Both the position numbers and the translations under genes were made by a program. A stretch of 64,000 nt of DNA from Exiguobacterium sp. SL-9 (GTDB taxonomy: Bacteria > Bacillota > Bacilli > Exiguobacteriales > Exiguobacteriaceae). Below the pieces are notes generated by a model. That model did no database searches and was not told the origin of the DNA. It worked only from the letters and a program-made list of their open reading frames with translations. The stretch lies in contig NZ_SJUO01000002.1 of NCBI RefSeq assembly GCF_004336985.1, forward strand, positions 186,001 through 250,000, written 5' to 3'. Of this stretch, positions 8,296 to 16,560 are shown one piece after another (positions within the stretch are counted from its first letter, which is position 1; every line of letters starts with the position of its first letter).

Positions 8296-8334
8296 CTCGT
8301 GTATCGCTCCCTACCTCTTCATACTAGAAAGCAC

Positions 8335-8368
8335 GGCGAGAAGGCGAGAGCGACTCTCACCTTCTGCC
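8335..8368 (-). promoter_or_regulatory. Intercistronic hairpin between pstS and pstC
   Basis: Minus strand: GGCAGAAGGTGAGAG pairs with CTCTCGCCTTCTCGCC around a TCG loop, with no T run. Such hairpins after binding-protein genes stabilise the upstream mRNA, or attenuate, so that PstS is made in excess over the permeases. The function is inferred from position and family precedent. Confidence 0.65.
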
Positions 8369-8379
8369 TCCTGCGCTAT

Positions 8380-9318
8380 TTACTCGCCAGCGATCTCGTC
8401 GATCACGTCAGCGTTCTCATCGTATCGTGCTTGTTCCATTCCGACATAACCGACTTCTTCTGAAAGGGCTGCTGCATTTTCATTCAAGAAGCGTGTGTAG
8501 TCAGCGACTTGCGGCTTATCTTTCAACGACGCGTTGTTCACGTATGTGTAAATCTCACGTGAGAGCGGGTATGAAAGGTCGTTGATTGTATCTGTCGTTG
8601 GCTCGATGCCTTCGACGTTCAAGGCGCGGAGCGTATCTTTGTTTTCAATATAGTACGCGAAACCGAAGAATCCGATTGCACCTTTCGTGCCGGCAACTCC
8701 TGTTACGAGGACGTTGTCGTCTTCTGATAACTGTGCATCTTCACGAATGTCTGTGTCGTCAAGGACCGCTTCGTTGAAGAAGTCATACGTTCCTGAGTCT
8801 TTACCAGGTGAGAAGAATGAAATCTCTTCATCCGGCCAGTCTGAACGTACATCTTTCCACGTTTTCACGTTTGAATCCGTCCACATTTTGTTGAGCTCAT
8901 CGATCGTGATGTCTTGTGCCCAGTCGTTCTCTGGGTTGACGACGAGTGAGAGGCCATCAAGTGCTACTGCAAGTTGTGTGTACTCAACGCCGTTCTTCTC
9001 GGCCTCAGCCGCTTCTTCTTCTTTAATTTCACGCGATGCGTTCGAGAAGTCTGTTTCACCAGTTACGAAGCGTTTGAATCCGCCGCCCGTTCCTGAAACA
9101 CCGACTGTGACTTCAACGTCTGGCTGTTCAGCTGAATACTCTTCAGCCACGGCTTCCATGATTGGGAATACGGTAGACGAACCGTCCATGACGACTTTAC
9201 CTGAAAGTGCGTCCCCTTCGGCTGCGCCGTTTCCTTCTTCATTGTTTCCACACGCGGCACCGATGATGGCCACCGAAGTGATTGAAGCGACTAAAGCTGA
9301 TTTTTTCATCCAAGACAT
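8380..9318 (-). CDS. pstS: Phosphate-binding lipoprotein PstS
   Basis: 312 residues from the ATG at 9318, chosen because AAGGAGGA lies 8 bases upstream; an in-frame ATG at 9387 has no such signal and would bury the signal peptide. The lipoprotein signal is MKKSALVASITSVAIIGAAC with Cys as the lipidation site, then an acidic linker. Phosphate-binding loops are visible (DGSSTVFPIMEAV; GVSGTGGGFKRFVTGETD; SGTYDFF). It captures phosphate outside the membrane and delivers it to PstCA. First gene of the operon, behind a PhoP-type repeat array. Confidence 0.96.
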   Translation of the reverse strand: MSWMKKSALVASITSVAIIGAACGNNEEGNGAAEGDALSGKVVMDGSSTVFPIMEAVAEEYSAEQPDVEVTVGVSGTGGGFKRFVTGETDFSNASREIKEEEAAEAEKNGVEYTQLAVALDGLSLVVNPENDWAQDITIDELNKMWTDSNVKTWKDVRSDWPDEEISFFSPGKDSGTYDFFNEAVLDDTDIREDAQLSEDDNVLVTGVAGTKGAIGFFGFAYYIENKDTLRALNVEGIEPTTDTINDLSYPLSREIYTYVNNASLKDKPQVADYTRFLNENAAALSEEVGYVGMEQARYDENADVIDEIAGE

Positions 9319-9390
9319 TTCTGACGTCCTCCTTGAGTTTGCTTTGATTTGTGTTGTAGCTTGCTTGTTCTGTCCTACAATTAACATCCT

Positions 9391-9439
9391 AATAAACTAC
9401 TATTAACGAGAAATAAACGGAACGTAAAAGAATTGTAAA
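9391..9439 (-). promoter_or_regulatory. Pho box array (PhoP binding repeats) upstream of pstS
   Basis: Minus strand hexamers TTTACA (9434-9439), TTTACG (9423-9428), TTTATT (9412-9417) and TTAATA (9401-9406) recur exactly every 11 bases. A fifth, TTTATT (9391-9396), follows at 10. This is the Bacillus PhoP direct-repeat pattern TT(A/T/C)A(C/T)A-N5 that activates pst under phosphate starvation. The probable -10 lies near 9379-9384 (TTAATT). Confidence 0.85.
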
Positions 9440-9442
9440 GAC

Positions 9443-9472
9443 GAAAAAAAGAAGTCACCGAAGTGACTTCTT
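9443..9472 (-). terminator. Intrinsic terminator of pbpA
   Basis: Minus strand: AAGAAGTCAC / GTGACTTCTT hairpin with a TTCG-like loop followed by TTTTTTT; it overlaps the pbpA stop codon. Confidence 0.88.
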
Positions 9473-11529
9473 TACTGGAGCTGTGCTTCTACATCTTCTA
9501 AATCAAAATACACTTTCATGATATCGTGGGCGACACGGGTATTGACGCCTTCTGCCTCGAGGCCTGGCATGATGATGGCCCAAGCGATCTCCGGGTCATC
9601 ATACGGCGCCCAGCCGACGTGGTTCGAGTTGAGTGTCTTAATCGGTTCCCCGTTCGCATTGCGTTTTGCCTGGCCGTCCGGTCCTTCCGCGATGGCTTGG
9701 GCCGTCCCTGTCTTACCCGCCGCCGTCATTCCCGTCTGTTGCAAGATGCGCGACGTCCCGTCCTCGACCCCTTGACGGAACCCTTGACGAGCGCGTTGAA
9801 TATATTCATCGCGGATGTCGACTTTGTTCAGTGCATTCGGCTGGAACGTGCTGACGACTTGTTTGTTCGCTTGATCGAGTGATCCCGGTTCGATTATTTC
9901 TTTTAATAAATGTGGTTGAATCCGATAACCACCATTCGCAAGTGTTGATGTGTACTGAGCGAGTTGAATCGGCGTATACGAAATATACTGGCCGATCGAC
10001 ATGTCCATGAGGAGTGTGACACGGTCCGGGACACTGCGGAAACCAATCGACTCGTATGGAAGATCAATCCCCGTCTCGATGCCGAGTCCGAACTGTTTGT
10101 AATAATGCTCCATCGTATTGAACGCCTCGGTCACGTTATCCCCGACGATTTGCCCGGTCGAATAATAATCAGCGAGCCGAAGGGCGATTTGGAACATGTA
10201 AATGTTCGAGGACAAGGCAAGCGCATCAAGGTCGTTGATATTCCCCATATTCCGGTACGACGATTTGAGCGACGATCCGATACGGATCGGCGTGTCGTAA
10301 ATATATTCACCTGGTTGGATGACTTCCTCTTCCAGGCCAAACGCCACCGTCGCCCCTTTGATTGTCGAACCGATTTGGCTCGCACGAAGCACCGTACCGG
10401 TTGATACATCCTTAAATTCGTTTGTCTTCAAATCGAGTTCTTGTCCCGAGAGGGCGAGCAGTTCTCCCGTCTTCGGATTCATGACGACGACGAAGGCACG
10501 GTCGAAGTGCGGGCTGCCCGAACGACCGGCACGAATCGCCTTCTTCAAAATCTCATCCACTTCTTTTTGGAATTCGATGTCCGTCGACAAAATGATATCT
10601 TTCCCTGGATTACCGCTGACTCGAGTCGGTTCTCCGACCGGCTCTCCTTTATATGTCGTGAACACGTCATAAGCCGGGGTACCGCGAAGGATTTCTTCAT
10701 ATTGTTGTTCGAGATAAGACGTGCCGACCCTGTCGTTCAAGCCGTACCCTTTTGCTTGATACGAGGCACGTTGTTCGGCCGGGATTTGACGATAACTTCC
10801 AAGGAAGCTCTGGAACGTCTCTCCGAACGGGTAGTCCCGCTGGTAATAAGGTTCGACGCTGACGCCAGGGAGCAATTCCAAATTTTCTTCGATCAATGCC
10901 ATCTCTTTCGGAGATGCTCCGATTTTTATGACTTGCGGATCGAGCGCGTAGCCCGACTCCATATTATGCTTGATCGCGATGATTTCTTCGGTCGCATCAT
11001 CGAACGTGATCTCTGCTTCCGTAATCGAATCAAGCAACAATTGATCGACGTCTTGGTTGGATAGAGCGGCCCGTTCTTCTTCCGGGAGATCGGCCAACAG
11101 TTTCTGGACGCGTTCTTGTGAGCGTTCAGGATCGATGGCAATCCAATAATCCTTACGGTCACGTTCCGTCACTTTTCGATCCTTCTCTGGAACGTCGACG
11201 ATGTCAGCGAGTTTGATGGCGACATCGAGTCGCTCTTCCGTCTTCGTCACTTGAGAGCGACGATACATGACCGAGTAGTTTGAAATCGTGTCGGCGAGCA
11301 CTTGGCCGTTCCGGTCGTAAATCTTGCCGCGCGGCACCTCATATTTTATTTTACTCGATTCCGTCTTCTGCACTTCCCGGGCAATCAACTCTCCGTTGAC
11401 GATTTGAACGACACCTAAACGAAAAATGAGCGTCGCAAATAAAATGAAGACGATAAAGAACAGTAAGTTCAATCGTAAAGGCAAGTGGTTGCGCCGTTTC
11501 TTCGGCACTTTCACACGGTGTCTGGCCAA
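9472..11529 (-). CDS. pbpA: Class B penicillin-binding protein (PBP2-like transpeptidase)
   Basis: 685 residues. A short basic cytoplasmic tail, one membrane span (about 20-42), a PBP dimerisation domain, then the transpeptidase with all three motifs: STIK (Ser388, Lys391), SSN (440-442) and KTGT (606-609). It crosslinks peptidoglycan on the outer face, probably in the elongation complex. Position beside pst and sodA matches pbpA of B. subtilis. The start is TTG at 11529, with AAGGAG 9 bases upstream. No PASTA domains are present. The symbol rests on synteny; pbpH-type naming is possible. Confidence 0.9.
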   Translation of the reverse strand: MARHRVKVPKKRRNHLPLRLNLLFFIVFILFATLIFRLGVVQIVNGELIAREVQKTESSKIKYEVPRGKIYDRNGQVLADTISNYSVMYRRSQVTKTEERLDVAIKLADIVDVPEKDRKVTERDRKDYWIAIDPERSQERVQKLLADLPEEERAALSNQDVDQLLLDSITEAEITFDDATEEIIAIKHNMESGYALDPQVIKIGASPKEMALIEENLELLPGVSVEPYYQRDYPFGETFQSFLGSYRQIPAEQRASYQAKGYGLNDRVGTSYLEQQYEEILRGTPAYDVFTTYKGEPVGEPTRVSGNPGKDIILSTDIEFQKEVDEILKKAIRAGRSGSPHFDRAFVVVMNPKTGELLALSGQELDLKTNEFKDVSTGTVLRASQIGSTIKGATVAFGLEEEVIQPGEYIYDTPIRIGSSLKSSYRNMGNINDLDALALSSNIYMFQIALRLADYYSTGQIVGDNVTEAFNTMEHYYKQFGLGIETGIDLPYESIGFRSVPDRVTLLMDMSIGQYISYTPIQLAQYTSTLANGGYRIQPHLLKEIIEPGSLDQANKQVVSTFQPNALNKVDIRDEYIQRARQGFRQGVEDGTSRILQQTGMTAAGKTGTAQAIAEGPDGQAKRNANGEPIKTLNSNHVGWAPYDDPEIAWAIIMPGLEAEGVNTRVAHDIMKVYFDLEDVEAQLQ

Positions 11530-11616
11530 TTCAGTTGTCTCCTTCCTGATTCGTTTCTTCTATAAGTATAGGTGACATATATGTCGATGATCTTTCTATT
11601 TTTAGACTCGATTTTC

Positions 11617-11625
11617 ACTATATCA
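11617..11625 (-). promoter_or_regulatory. Extended -10 promoter of pbpA
   Basis: Minus strand: TGATATAGT, an extended -10 (TG-N-TATAGT). The -35 region is A/T-rich without a clear TTGACA. It lies about 90 bases ahead of pbpA. Confidence 0.45.
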
Positions 11626-11654
11626 TAATTTGTTTACAAATTAATGAAATGTAG

Positions 11655-11685
11655 AAAAAATCCCGAGATTCATGAGAATCCCGGG
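11655..11685 (-). terminator. Intrinsic terminator of sodA
   Basis: Minus strand: CCCGGGATTC / GAATCTCGGG with a TCAT loop, then TTTTTT. Confidence 0.88.
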
Positions 11686-11694
11686 ACAGTGTCA

Positions 11695-12303
11695 TTATTT
11701 TGCGTCGGCGTAGAGCTTCGCGACGTAATCCCAGTCGATGACATGGAAGAACGCTTGGATATAATCCGGACGACGGTTTTGGTAGTTCAAGTAGTACGCA
11801 TGCTCCCAAACGTCAAGACCAAGGATTGGCTGAACGCCTTCCATGATCGGTGAATCTTGGTTTGGTGTCGATGTGACTTCGAGCTTACCATTTTTCACGA
11901 CGAGCCAAGCCCAACCAGAGCCGAAGCGAGTCGTTGCCGCTTTCGTGAACTCGTCTTTGAAGGCATCGAAGCTGCCGAACGCTTCGTCGATGGCAGAAGC
12001 GAGTTCGCCTGTCGGTGCGCCGTTCTCATTTTTCTTCAACAATTTCCAGAAGAATGAGTGGTTCCAATGACCGCCACCGTTGTTGCGGACCGCTGTTTGA
12101 ATGTCAGCAGGAAGTGAATCGAGATTTTGAAGCAACTCTTCGAGTGAAGAGTAGTTCACGTCTTTTCCTTCGAGTGCATTGTTCACGTTCGTGACGTAAG
12201 TGTTGTGGTGTTTCGTGTGGTGGATTTCCATCGTGCGTGCGTCAATGTGTGGTTCAAGTGCATCGTATGCGTAATCAAGTTGTGGTAATTCAAATTTAGC
12301 CAT
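11695..12303 (-). CDS. sodA: Superoxide dismutase [Mn/Fe]
   Basis: 202 residues from the ATG at 12303 (MAKFELPQL), preceded by AGGGGG; an in-frame ATG 33 bases upstream would add a non-conserved leader. Metal ligands are visible in [12 protein letters not shown], in the His of [13 protein letters not shown] and in DVWEHAYYL (Asp and His). GWAWLVV and the following pattern favour manganese. It dismutates superoxide in the cytoplasm. The neighbourhood with pbpA and ispG is as in B. subtilis, although four small genes found there are missing. Confidence 0.96.
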   Translation of the reverse strand: MAKFELPQLDYAYDALEPHIDARTMEIHHTKHHNTYVTNVNNALEGKDVNYSSLEELLQNLDSLPADIQTAVRNNGGGHWNHSFFWKLLKKNENGAPTGELASAIDEAFGSFDAFKDEFTKAATTRFGSGWAWLVVKNGKLEVTSTPNQDSPIMEGVQPILGLDVWEHAYYLNYQNRRPDYIQAFFHVIDWDYVAKLYADAK

Positions 12304-12326
12304 AACTAAAATCCCCCTTAAAATTG

Positions 12327-12375
12327 GTTTGAACAACGTTCGTTCTAAATGTAACAGATTTGTGACGGCTGACTC
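12327..12375 (-). promoter_or_regulatory. Candidate sodA promoter
   Basis: Minus strand between the amylase stop (12388) and sodA: TTGAGT, 18 bases, TACATT gives a plausible vegetative promoter. An imperfect inverted repeat around AACGTT (12331-12345) follows; I do not assign it to a regulator. Confidence 0.4.
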
Positions 12376-12387
12376 AATTGTAATGCT

Positions 12388-13857
12388 TCACTCGACGTCT
12401 TGTTCTGGCAACGCCCATACCGAAATCGACCCTGCCGCCACTTTAAATACCCCTTTTCCGTCTTTATCAATCTCGACGACCTCATCGACGGTCTGCGTCA
12501 AATCGACCCATTTCTCACCGGCTCGATGTTCACCGACGAACATCTGTTTCTCCGCTTCGTCGTTATTCGAGATAATGACGGCACAACCTGAACGCTCGAT
12601 CTCCTCGCTGCCGTGTCGGACCCAGCCGATGACGTGCTCGTTATCGAAGTAGTCGTCTTGTTGACCGTACGCTTTTTCACGTCGGGCGTAAAGAAGCGGG
12701 TCGATGGCCGGCTTTTTCCCTTCGGCCGGGTGTGGACCGTTGATGCCGTAGTAATCCCCATAGAAGACACATGGATAACCGTCTTGGCGGAGCAAGATTA
12801 AGCCGTAAGCACTCTGTTTGAACCAATCTTCGACCCATGACTCAAGCGCCTCGGCAGGTTGTGAGTCATGGTTATCAACAAACGTGACTGAGTGAAGCGG
12901 GTGGGACTGGACGAGTGTGTCATCGAAAATTGTCCGCAAATCGAACGACGCCCCTTCAATCGAAGCCCGTTGCAAGTTGTAGTGGAGCGGTACGTCGAAC
13001 AAATCGACGTGGTAGTCAATGTTGTCTAAAAACTCGCGACATGATTCGAGTTCAGACTTCCAAAACTCACCGACCAAGTAGAAGTTCTCGCCTTTTTCGG
13101 CTTTCATTGTCTGACTGAATTCTTTGACGAAATCATAGTTGATGTGTTTGATCGCATCGAGACGGAAGCCGTCACACTTCGTCTCCTCGATGAACCATTT
13201 GCCCCAGCTGAGCACTTCTTCTCGCACTTCCGGGTGATGATAGTCGATATTGGCGAACATTAAATAGTCATAGACGCCAAACTCATCGTCGACGTTATCG
13301 TTCCACTTTTTATTCTCACCTAAGATGAAGAAGATGCCGCTCTTGTCGTTCGCGGCGTCATAATCCGTCCCGTTGAAATGATGGAAGTTCCATTTGAACG
13401 ATGAATATTTATCATTTCGTTCTTTATAATCAAACTTCGTCCAGCCTTTGATTTCAAACGGTTCTTCCGACAATACGTTCGTCCGGTCTTCCGGGTCGAC
13501 TTCTAACACGTCGAACTTCTCGGTCGCATCGGCGCCTGCTTTATGGTTTAAAACGACATCCATATAGACTTGCATCCCAAGCTCTTGGGCGTGTTTCGTC
13601 GCTTCGAGCAATTCTTGCTTCGTTCCATATTTGGTGGCGACCGTTCCTTTTTGGTCAAACTCGCCTAAATCATACAAATCATAGACACCATATCCCGTAT
13701 CCTCATCACTTTGACCTTTTGTGACCGGTGGCAACCAAAGTGCGGTGATTCCTGCTTCTTTCAATTCAGAAGCACGTTCTTTCAATCGCTTCCAATGCTT
13801 TTGGTCAGCCGGGACATGCCATTCAAAAAATTGCATCATCGTATGATTTCGTTCCAT
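12388..13857 (-). CDS. Cytoplasmic alpha-amylase, GH13 family
   Basis: 489 residues from the ATG at 13857 (MERNHTMMQFFEWH), with GAGG 9 bases upstream; ATG codons at 13872 and 13893 are alternatives. No signal peptide, so intracellular. The (beta/alpha)8 barrel signatures are QFFEWH, VYMDVVLNHKAGAD, the nucleophile in DGFRLDAIKH, the acid/base in YLVGEFWK and the transition-state Asp in FVDNHDSQ. A long B domain contains the usual calcium-site sequences. It resembles GH13_5 liquefying amylases. It would degrade internal alpha-glucan or imported maltodextrin, complementing the GH57 branching enzyme at 1794-3995. No terminator separates it from sodA. Confidence 0.9.
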   Translation of the reverse strand: MERNHTMMQFFEWHVPADQKHWKRLKERASELKEAGITALWLPPVTKGQSDEDTGYGVYDLYDLGEFDQKGTVATKYGTKQELLEATKHAQELGMQVYMDVVLNHKAGADATEKFDVLEVDPEDRTNVLSEEPFEIKGWTKFDYKERNDKYSSFKWNFHHFNGTDYDAANDKSGIFFILGENKKWNDNVDDEFGVYDYLMFANIDYHHPEVREEVLSWGKWFIEETKCDGFRLDAIKHINYDFVKEFSQTMKAEKGENFYLVGEFWKSELESCREFLDNIDYHVDLFDVPLHYNLQRASIEGASFDLRTIFDDTLVQSHPLHSVTFVDNHDSQPAEALESWVEDWFKQSAYGLILLRQDGYPCVFYGDYYGINGPHPAEGKKPAIDPLLYARREKAYGQQDDYFDNEHVIGWVRHGSEEIERSGCAVIISNNDEAEKQMFVGEHRAGEKWVDLTQTVDEVVEIDKDGKGVFKVAAGSISVWALPEQDVE

Positions 13858-13946
13858 CTCGCTTCGCCTCATTTCATATTTTTCAAAAAACAAAATGCTA
13901 ACGGATATTTACCCATGACTTCGGATTTGAAAACTAAAAATGAAAA

Positions 13947-13975
13947 CAAAAAAACAGCTTTCATCTGAAAGCTGT
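13947..13975 (-). terminator. Intrinsic terminator of the tRNA operon
   Basis: Minus strand: ACAGCTTTCA / TGAAAGCTGT with a 2-base loop extended by the stem ends, followed by TTTTTTTG; it lies just downstream of tRNA-Ile. Confidence 0.85.
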
Positions 13976-13982
13976 TCACAAA

Positions 13983-14056
13983 TGGACCCTGTAGGACTTG
14001 AACCTACGACCGGACGGTTATGAGCCGTCTGCTCTAACCAGCTGAGCTAAGGGTCC
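13983..14056 (-). tRNA. tRNA-Ile (anticodon CAU, lysidine type)
   Basis: 74 bases; complete cloverleaf with acceptor GGACCCT, D-arm, anticodon loop CTCATAA, GGTCG variable region, T-loop TTCAAGT and discriminator A. The CAU anticodon alone would suggest Met, but the body matches, from memory, the Bacillus tRNA-Ile2 whose C34 is converted to lysidine by TilS so that it reads AUA. The 3' CCA is not encoded and must be added. Confidence 0.85.
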
Positions 14057-14060
14057 TAAT

Positions 14061-14137
14061 TGGTAGCGGCGGAGGGAGTCGAACCCACGACCTCACGGGT
14101 ATGAACCGTACGCTCTAGCCAGCTGAGCTACACCGCC
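14061..14137 (-). tRNA. tRNA-Met (elongator, anticodon CAU)
   Basis: 77 bases including an encoded CCA. Acceptor GGCGGTG, anticodon loop TTCATAC, T-loop TTCGACT. It is the elongator type: the three G-C pairs of initiator anticodon stems are absent. The T-stem (GTGGG / CCCTC) has a U-U opposition at its second pair. It is the first gene of a two-tRNA unit, 4 bases from tRNA-Ile. Confidence 0.9.
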
Positions 14138-14155
14138 ACGTTGTTATACAGTAAT

Positions 14156-14184
14156 AATATACTGAATGCAGGCGTCACTGTCAA
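14156..14184 (-). promoter_or_regulatory. tRNA operon promoter
   Basis: Minus strand: consensus TTGACA (14179-14184), 17 bases, TATATT (14156-14161), about 19 bases before tRNA-Met. It lies after the terminator of the upstream transporter gene. Confidence 0.8.
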
Positions 14185-14203
14185 TCAAAAGTCACATCTA
14201 ACC

Positions 14204-14238
14204 AAAAAGTCCCTCTGGCTCGTGTGAACCAGAGGGAC
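14204..14238 (-). terminator. Intrinsic terminator of the Na/Pi cotransporter gene
   Basis: Minus strand: GTCCCTCTGGTT / AGCCAGAGGGAC hairpin followed by TTTTT. Confidence 0.88.
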
Positions 14239-14245
14239 CGTTCGA

Positions 14246-15889
14246 TTACACGATTCCTTCGTTTGCATCTTCAAGCGTGATTTCTGTGATGTTCATAGCG
14301 TGGTCACCGATCCGCTCCAAGTTTGAAAGCATATCGACGAAGAACATCCCCGCTTGACCGTCACACTCGCCTGTATTCAAGCGGACGACGTGGTTTTTAC
14401 GGAATTGACGTTCAAGCATATCGAGTTTCGCTTCCATCTCGATGACTTGACGTGCTTCGACCATATCTCCGCTCGCGAGCGTCTGAAGCGATTTCTCGAG
14501 CGTGGCACGTGTCAAATCGTACATCTCTGTCAACTCTTTTTGCGCTCCGGCCGAGAGTGTGATGCGCGTTGCTGTCTTATAGTCAATCAACTCGATGATA
14601 TTTTCAACGTGATCACCGATTCGTTCGATATCGTTGATGGCATGCATGAGTGTCTTGTGTTCTTGTGATTCTTGTTCTGTCAAATCGACAGCGGCAAGTT
14701 TCACGAGATAGTCTGTAATTTTAGCATTCAATGAGTTGAGCGCGTCTTCAATGTGCGCCGACTTCTCGGCATGTTTCTTATCGCCCGTCGTCATGTAATT
14801 ACGCGCCTCATCAAGTCCAAGTTTTGCGAAATCACCCATACGGATCACTTCAAACTTCGCTTGCTCGACGGCAATCGATGGTGACTGTTGAATAAAGATC
14901 GGATCCAAGTGTTGTGCTTTCGTGTCGACAATTGAATCTTCACCTGGTACGAACTTCGTCACGATCCATGCGATCGTTCCGATGAACCAGAACTGGATGA
15001 ACGTGTTGACGACGTTAAACGTCCCGTGGGCGAAGGCGATCTGCATCTTGTCTTCGATTGCTAAGAGATTTGTGATCCAGTAAATGTATTGCGTGAACGG
15101 AATCAACAAGATCAAGAAAATCGCTGTCCCAATCAAGTTAAAGATGACGTGGGCTGCTGCCGCACGACGGGCCGCGACCGAGGCACCAATCGAAGCAAGG
15201 ATCGCCGTGATCGTCGTACCGATATTATCCCCGAACAAGACCGGGAGTGCCGCGTCGAGTTGGATTGATCCACCTGCATATAATTCTTGCAAAATCCCGA
15301 TCGTCGCAGAAGACGATTGGACGATGACCGTGAACACCGTACCGACGATAACACCTAGGAACGGGTTGTCACTCATCGATTGCGTCAAATCGATGAAGTA
15401 TTCGCTCGAGCGAAGCGGCTTCATACCACTTCCCATGAGTTCAAGACCGTAGAACAGCATCCCGAAACCGAAGAAGATTTGACCTAAATGTTGCAACTTC
15501 TCTTTTTTGAAGAAGAAAAGGAGAACCGCACCGATAGCGATAATCGGCAACGCGTAGGCGCCGACATCGAAACCAATGATAAACGCGGTTACTGTCGTCC
15601 CGATGTTCGCCCCCATGATGACCCCGATTGCTTGACGGAGCGTCATGAAGCCGGCGCTGACGAGACCGACCGTGATGACCGTTGTACCTGAGGATGATTG
15701 AATCAAGACCGTTACAATGATCCCGGCTAGTACTCCGAGGAACGGATTCGATGTATACTTATCAAGGATGTCGCGCAGGCGGTTACCTGCTGACTTTTGA
15801 AGGCCGTCTCCCATCGACTTGATACCGAAGAGGAAGATCCCTAATCCTCCAAAAAACATGAATAACATTTCTTGCAAATTGTATTCCAC
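14246..15889 (-). CDS. Na/Pi cotransporter family protein with C-terminal PhoU-like domain
   Basis: 547 residues. Residues 1-330 hold two inverted Na_Pi_cotrans repeats with the QSSS signatures (LIQSSSGTTVITVG and VIVQSSSATIGIL) and about eight spans. Residues 350-547 are a cytoplasmic PhoU-like helical domain (DIERIGDHVENI; LERIGDHAMNI). It probably imports phosphate with sodium, like YqeW of B. subtilis and YjbB of E. coli, although YjbB has been linked to export. The start is GTG at 15889 with AAGGAG 10 bases upstream. Two or three PhoP-like repeats lie upstream. Confidence 0.88.
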   Translation of the reverse strand: MEYNLQEMLFMFFGGLGIFLFGIKSMGDGLQKSAGNRLRDILDKYTSNPFLGVLAGIIVTVLIQSSSGTTVITVGLVSAGFMTLRQAIGVIMGANIGTTVTAFIIGFDVGAYALPIIAIGAVLLFFFKKEKLQHLGQIFFGFGMLFYGLELMGSGMKPLRSSEYFIDLTQSMSDNPFLGVIVGTVFTVIVQSSSATIGILQELYAGGSIQLDAALPVLFGDNIGTTITAILASIGASVAARRAAAAHVIFNLIGTAIFLILLIPFTQYIYWITNLLAIEDKMQIAFAHGTFNVVNTFIQFWFIGTIAWIVTKFVPGEDSIVDTKAQHLDPIFIQQSPSIAVEQAKFEVIRMGDFAKLGLDEARNYMTTGDKKHAEKSAHIEDALNSLNAKITDYLVKLAAVDLTEQESQEHKTLMHAINDIERIGDHVENIIELIDYKTATRITLSAGAQKELTEMYDLTRATLEKSLQTLASGDMVEARQVIEMEAKLDMLERQFRKNHVVRLNTGECDGQAGMFFVDMLSNLERIGDHAMNITEITLEDANEGIV

Positions 15890-15952
15890 GATTTTTGTAC
15901 TCCTTTTGATTGTGAATTAGTTGTGTTTGCTTGGTTTTTTATTGCCCTACTC

Positions 15953-16019
15953 ATTATGCCCGCATCCCCCATTCGATGTAAACAGGTTTAATGTTAAGGT
16001 TTTATTAAACCACTGTATG
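15953..16019 (-). promoter_or_regulatory. Promoter with Pho-box-like repeats upstream of the Na/Pi gene
   Basis: Minus strand: TTTACA (15977-15982), 18 bases, CATAAT (15953-15958) forms a promoter. Just upstream TTAACA (15992-15997), TTAATA (16003-16008) and the weaker CATACA (16014-16019) recur at 11-base steps, as PhoP sites do. PhoP control is inferred, and weaker than at pstS. Confidence 0.45.
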
Positions 16020-16071
16020 AATTATGTGTGTTTTTCGATTTTTGTACTATAACAGATAGGGGTTTGATTTT

Positions 16072-16548
16072 ATGTTCCAAACGACGTCACAGTTTCTACG
16101 CCACACCCTGTACCCGACCAAGCAAGCGTTACGCCTTCGCCTTGCCCCGCTCCACGCCTATATGTTGGCAAGTCTCGTCTTGACGGTTGTGGTCACGTTG
16201 CTCGATTACATCGTATTACAGCCCGATTTCTTTTGGCCGATGTGGATGTTTTTACATGGCTTCGCCATCTTCTTCTTCTATATGGTGTTCGTCGCGCTCA
16301 GTGCCCTTCTCGTCCAACTCTTCACAAAATGGCGCACGAAGAACAAATGGCCGTATCGACAGGCTTGGCCGTATGCGGTCGCGATGACGATGATCCCAGT
16401 CCTCTTCCTCGTCATCTTGTACCATGCTGCTCCTCCATTGACTTGGCTCGGTGTTCTCTTGTCATTCGTTTACTTGATTGTTCCGTTGCGTCACATCCCC
16501 ATCAAATTGAAGTCATCAAAAAAGCCGGATCACGCGCGCATGCGTTGA
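16072..16548 (+). CDS. Small polytopic membrane protein of unknown function
   Basis: 158 residues. Four hydrophobic segments (about 29-50, 55-82, 101-120, 122-140) separated by short basic loops; the N-terminus (HTLYPTKQALRLRL) and the Lys/Arg-rich C-terminus should face the cytoplasm. I do not recognise the family; the N-terminus is faintly like DUF1189 proteins, without enough identity to name it. ATG at 16072 with AGGGG 9 bases upstream. It is the only plus-strand gene in this stretch, between the divergently transcribed transporter gene and the convergent chemotaxis receptor, and ends inside a two-way terminator. Confidence 0.7.
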   Translation: MFQTTSQFLRHTLYPTKQALRLRLAPLHAYMLASLVLTVVVTLLDYIVLQPDFFWPMWMFLHGFAIFFFYMVFVALSALLVQLFTKWRTKNKWPYRQAWPYAVAMTMIPVLFLVILYHAAPPLTWLGVLLSFVYLIVPLRHIPIKLKSSKKPDHARMR

Positions 16549-16559
16549 ACCGGCTTTTT
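16518..16559. terminator. Bidirectional terminator
   Basis: AAAAAAGCCGGATCA / TGAACCGGCTTTTT hairpin with U-rich tails on both strands; it serves the membrane protein gene (plus) and the chemotaxis receptor gene (minus). Confidence 0.85.
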
Positions 16560-16560
16560 C

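Noticed and set aside
12331-12345. A LexA (SOS) operator upstream of sodA
   Set aside because: GAAC and GTTC arms are present but the spacer is 3 bases instead of the 4 needed.
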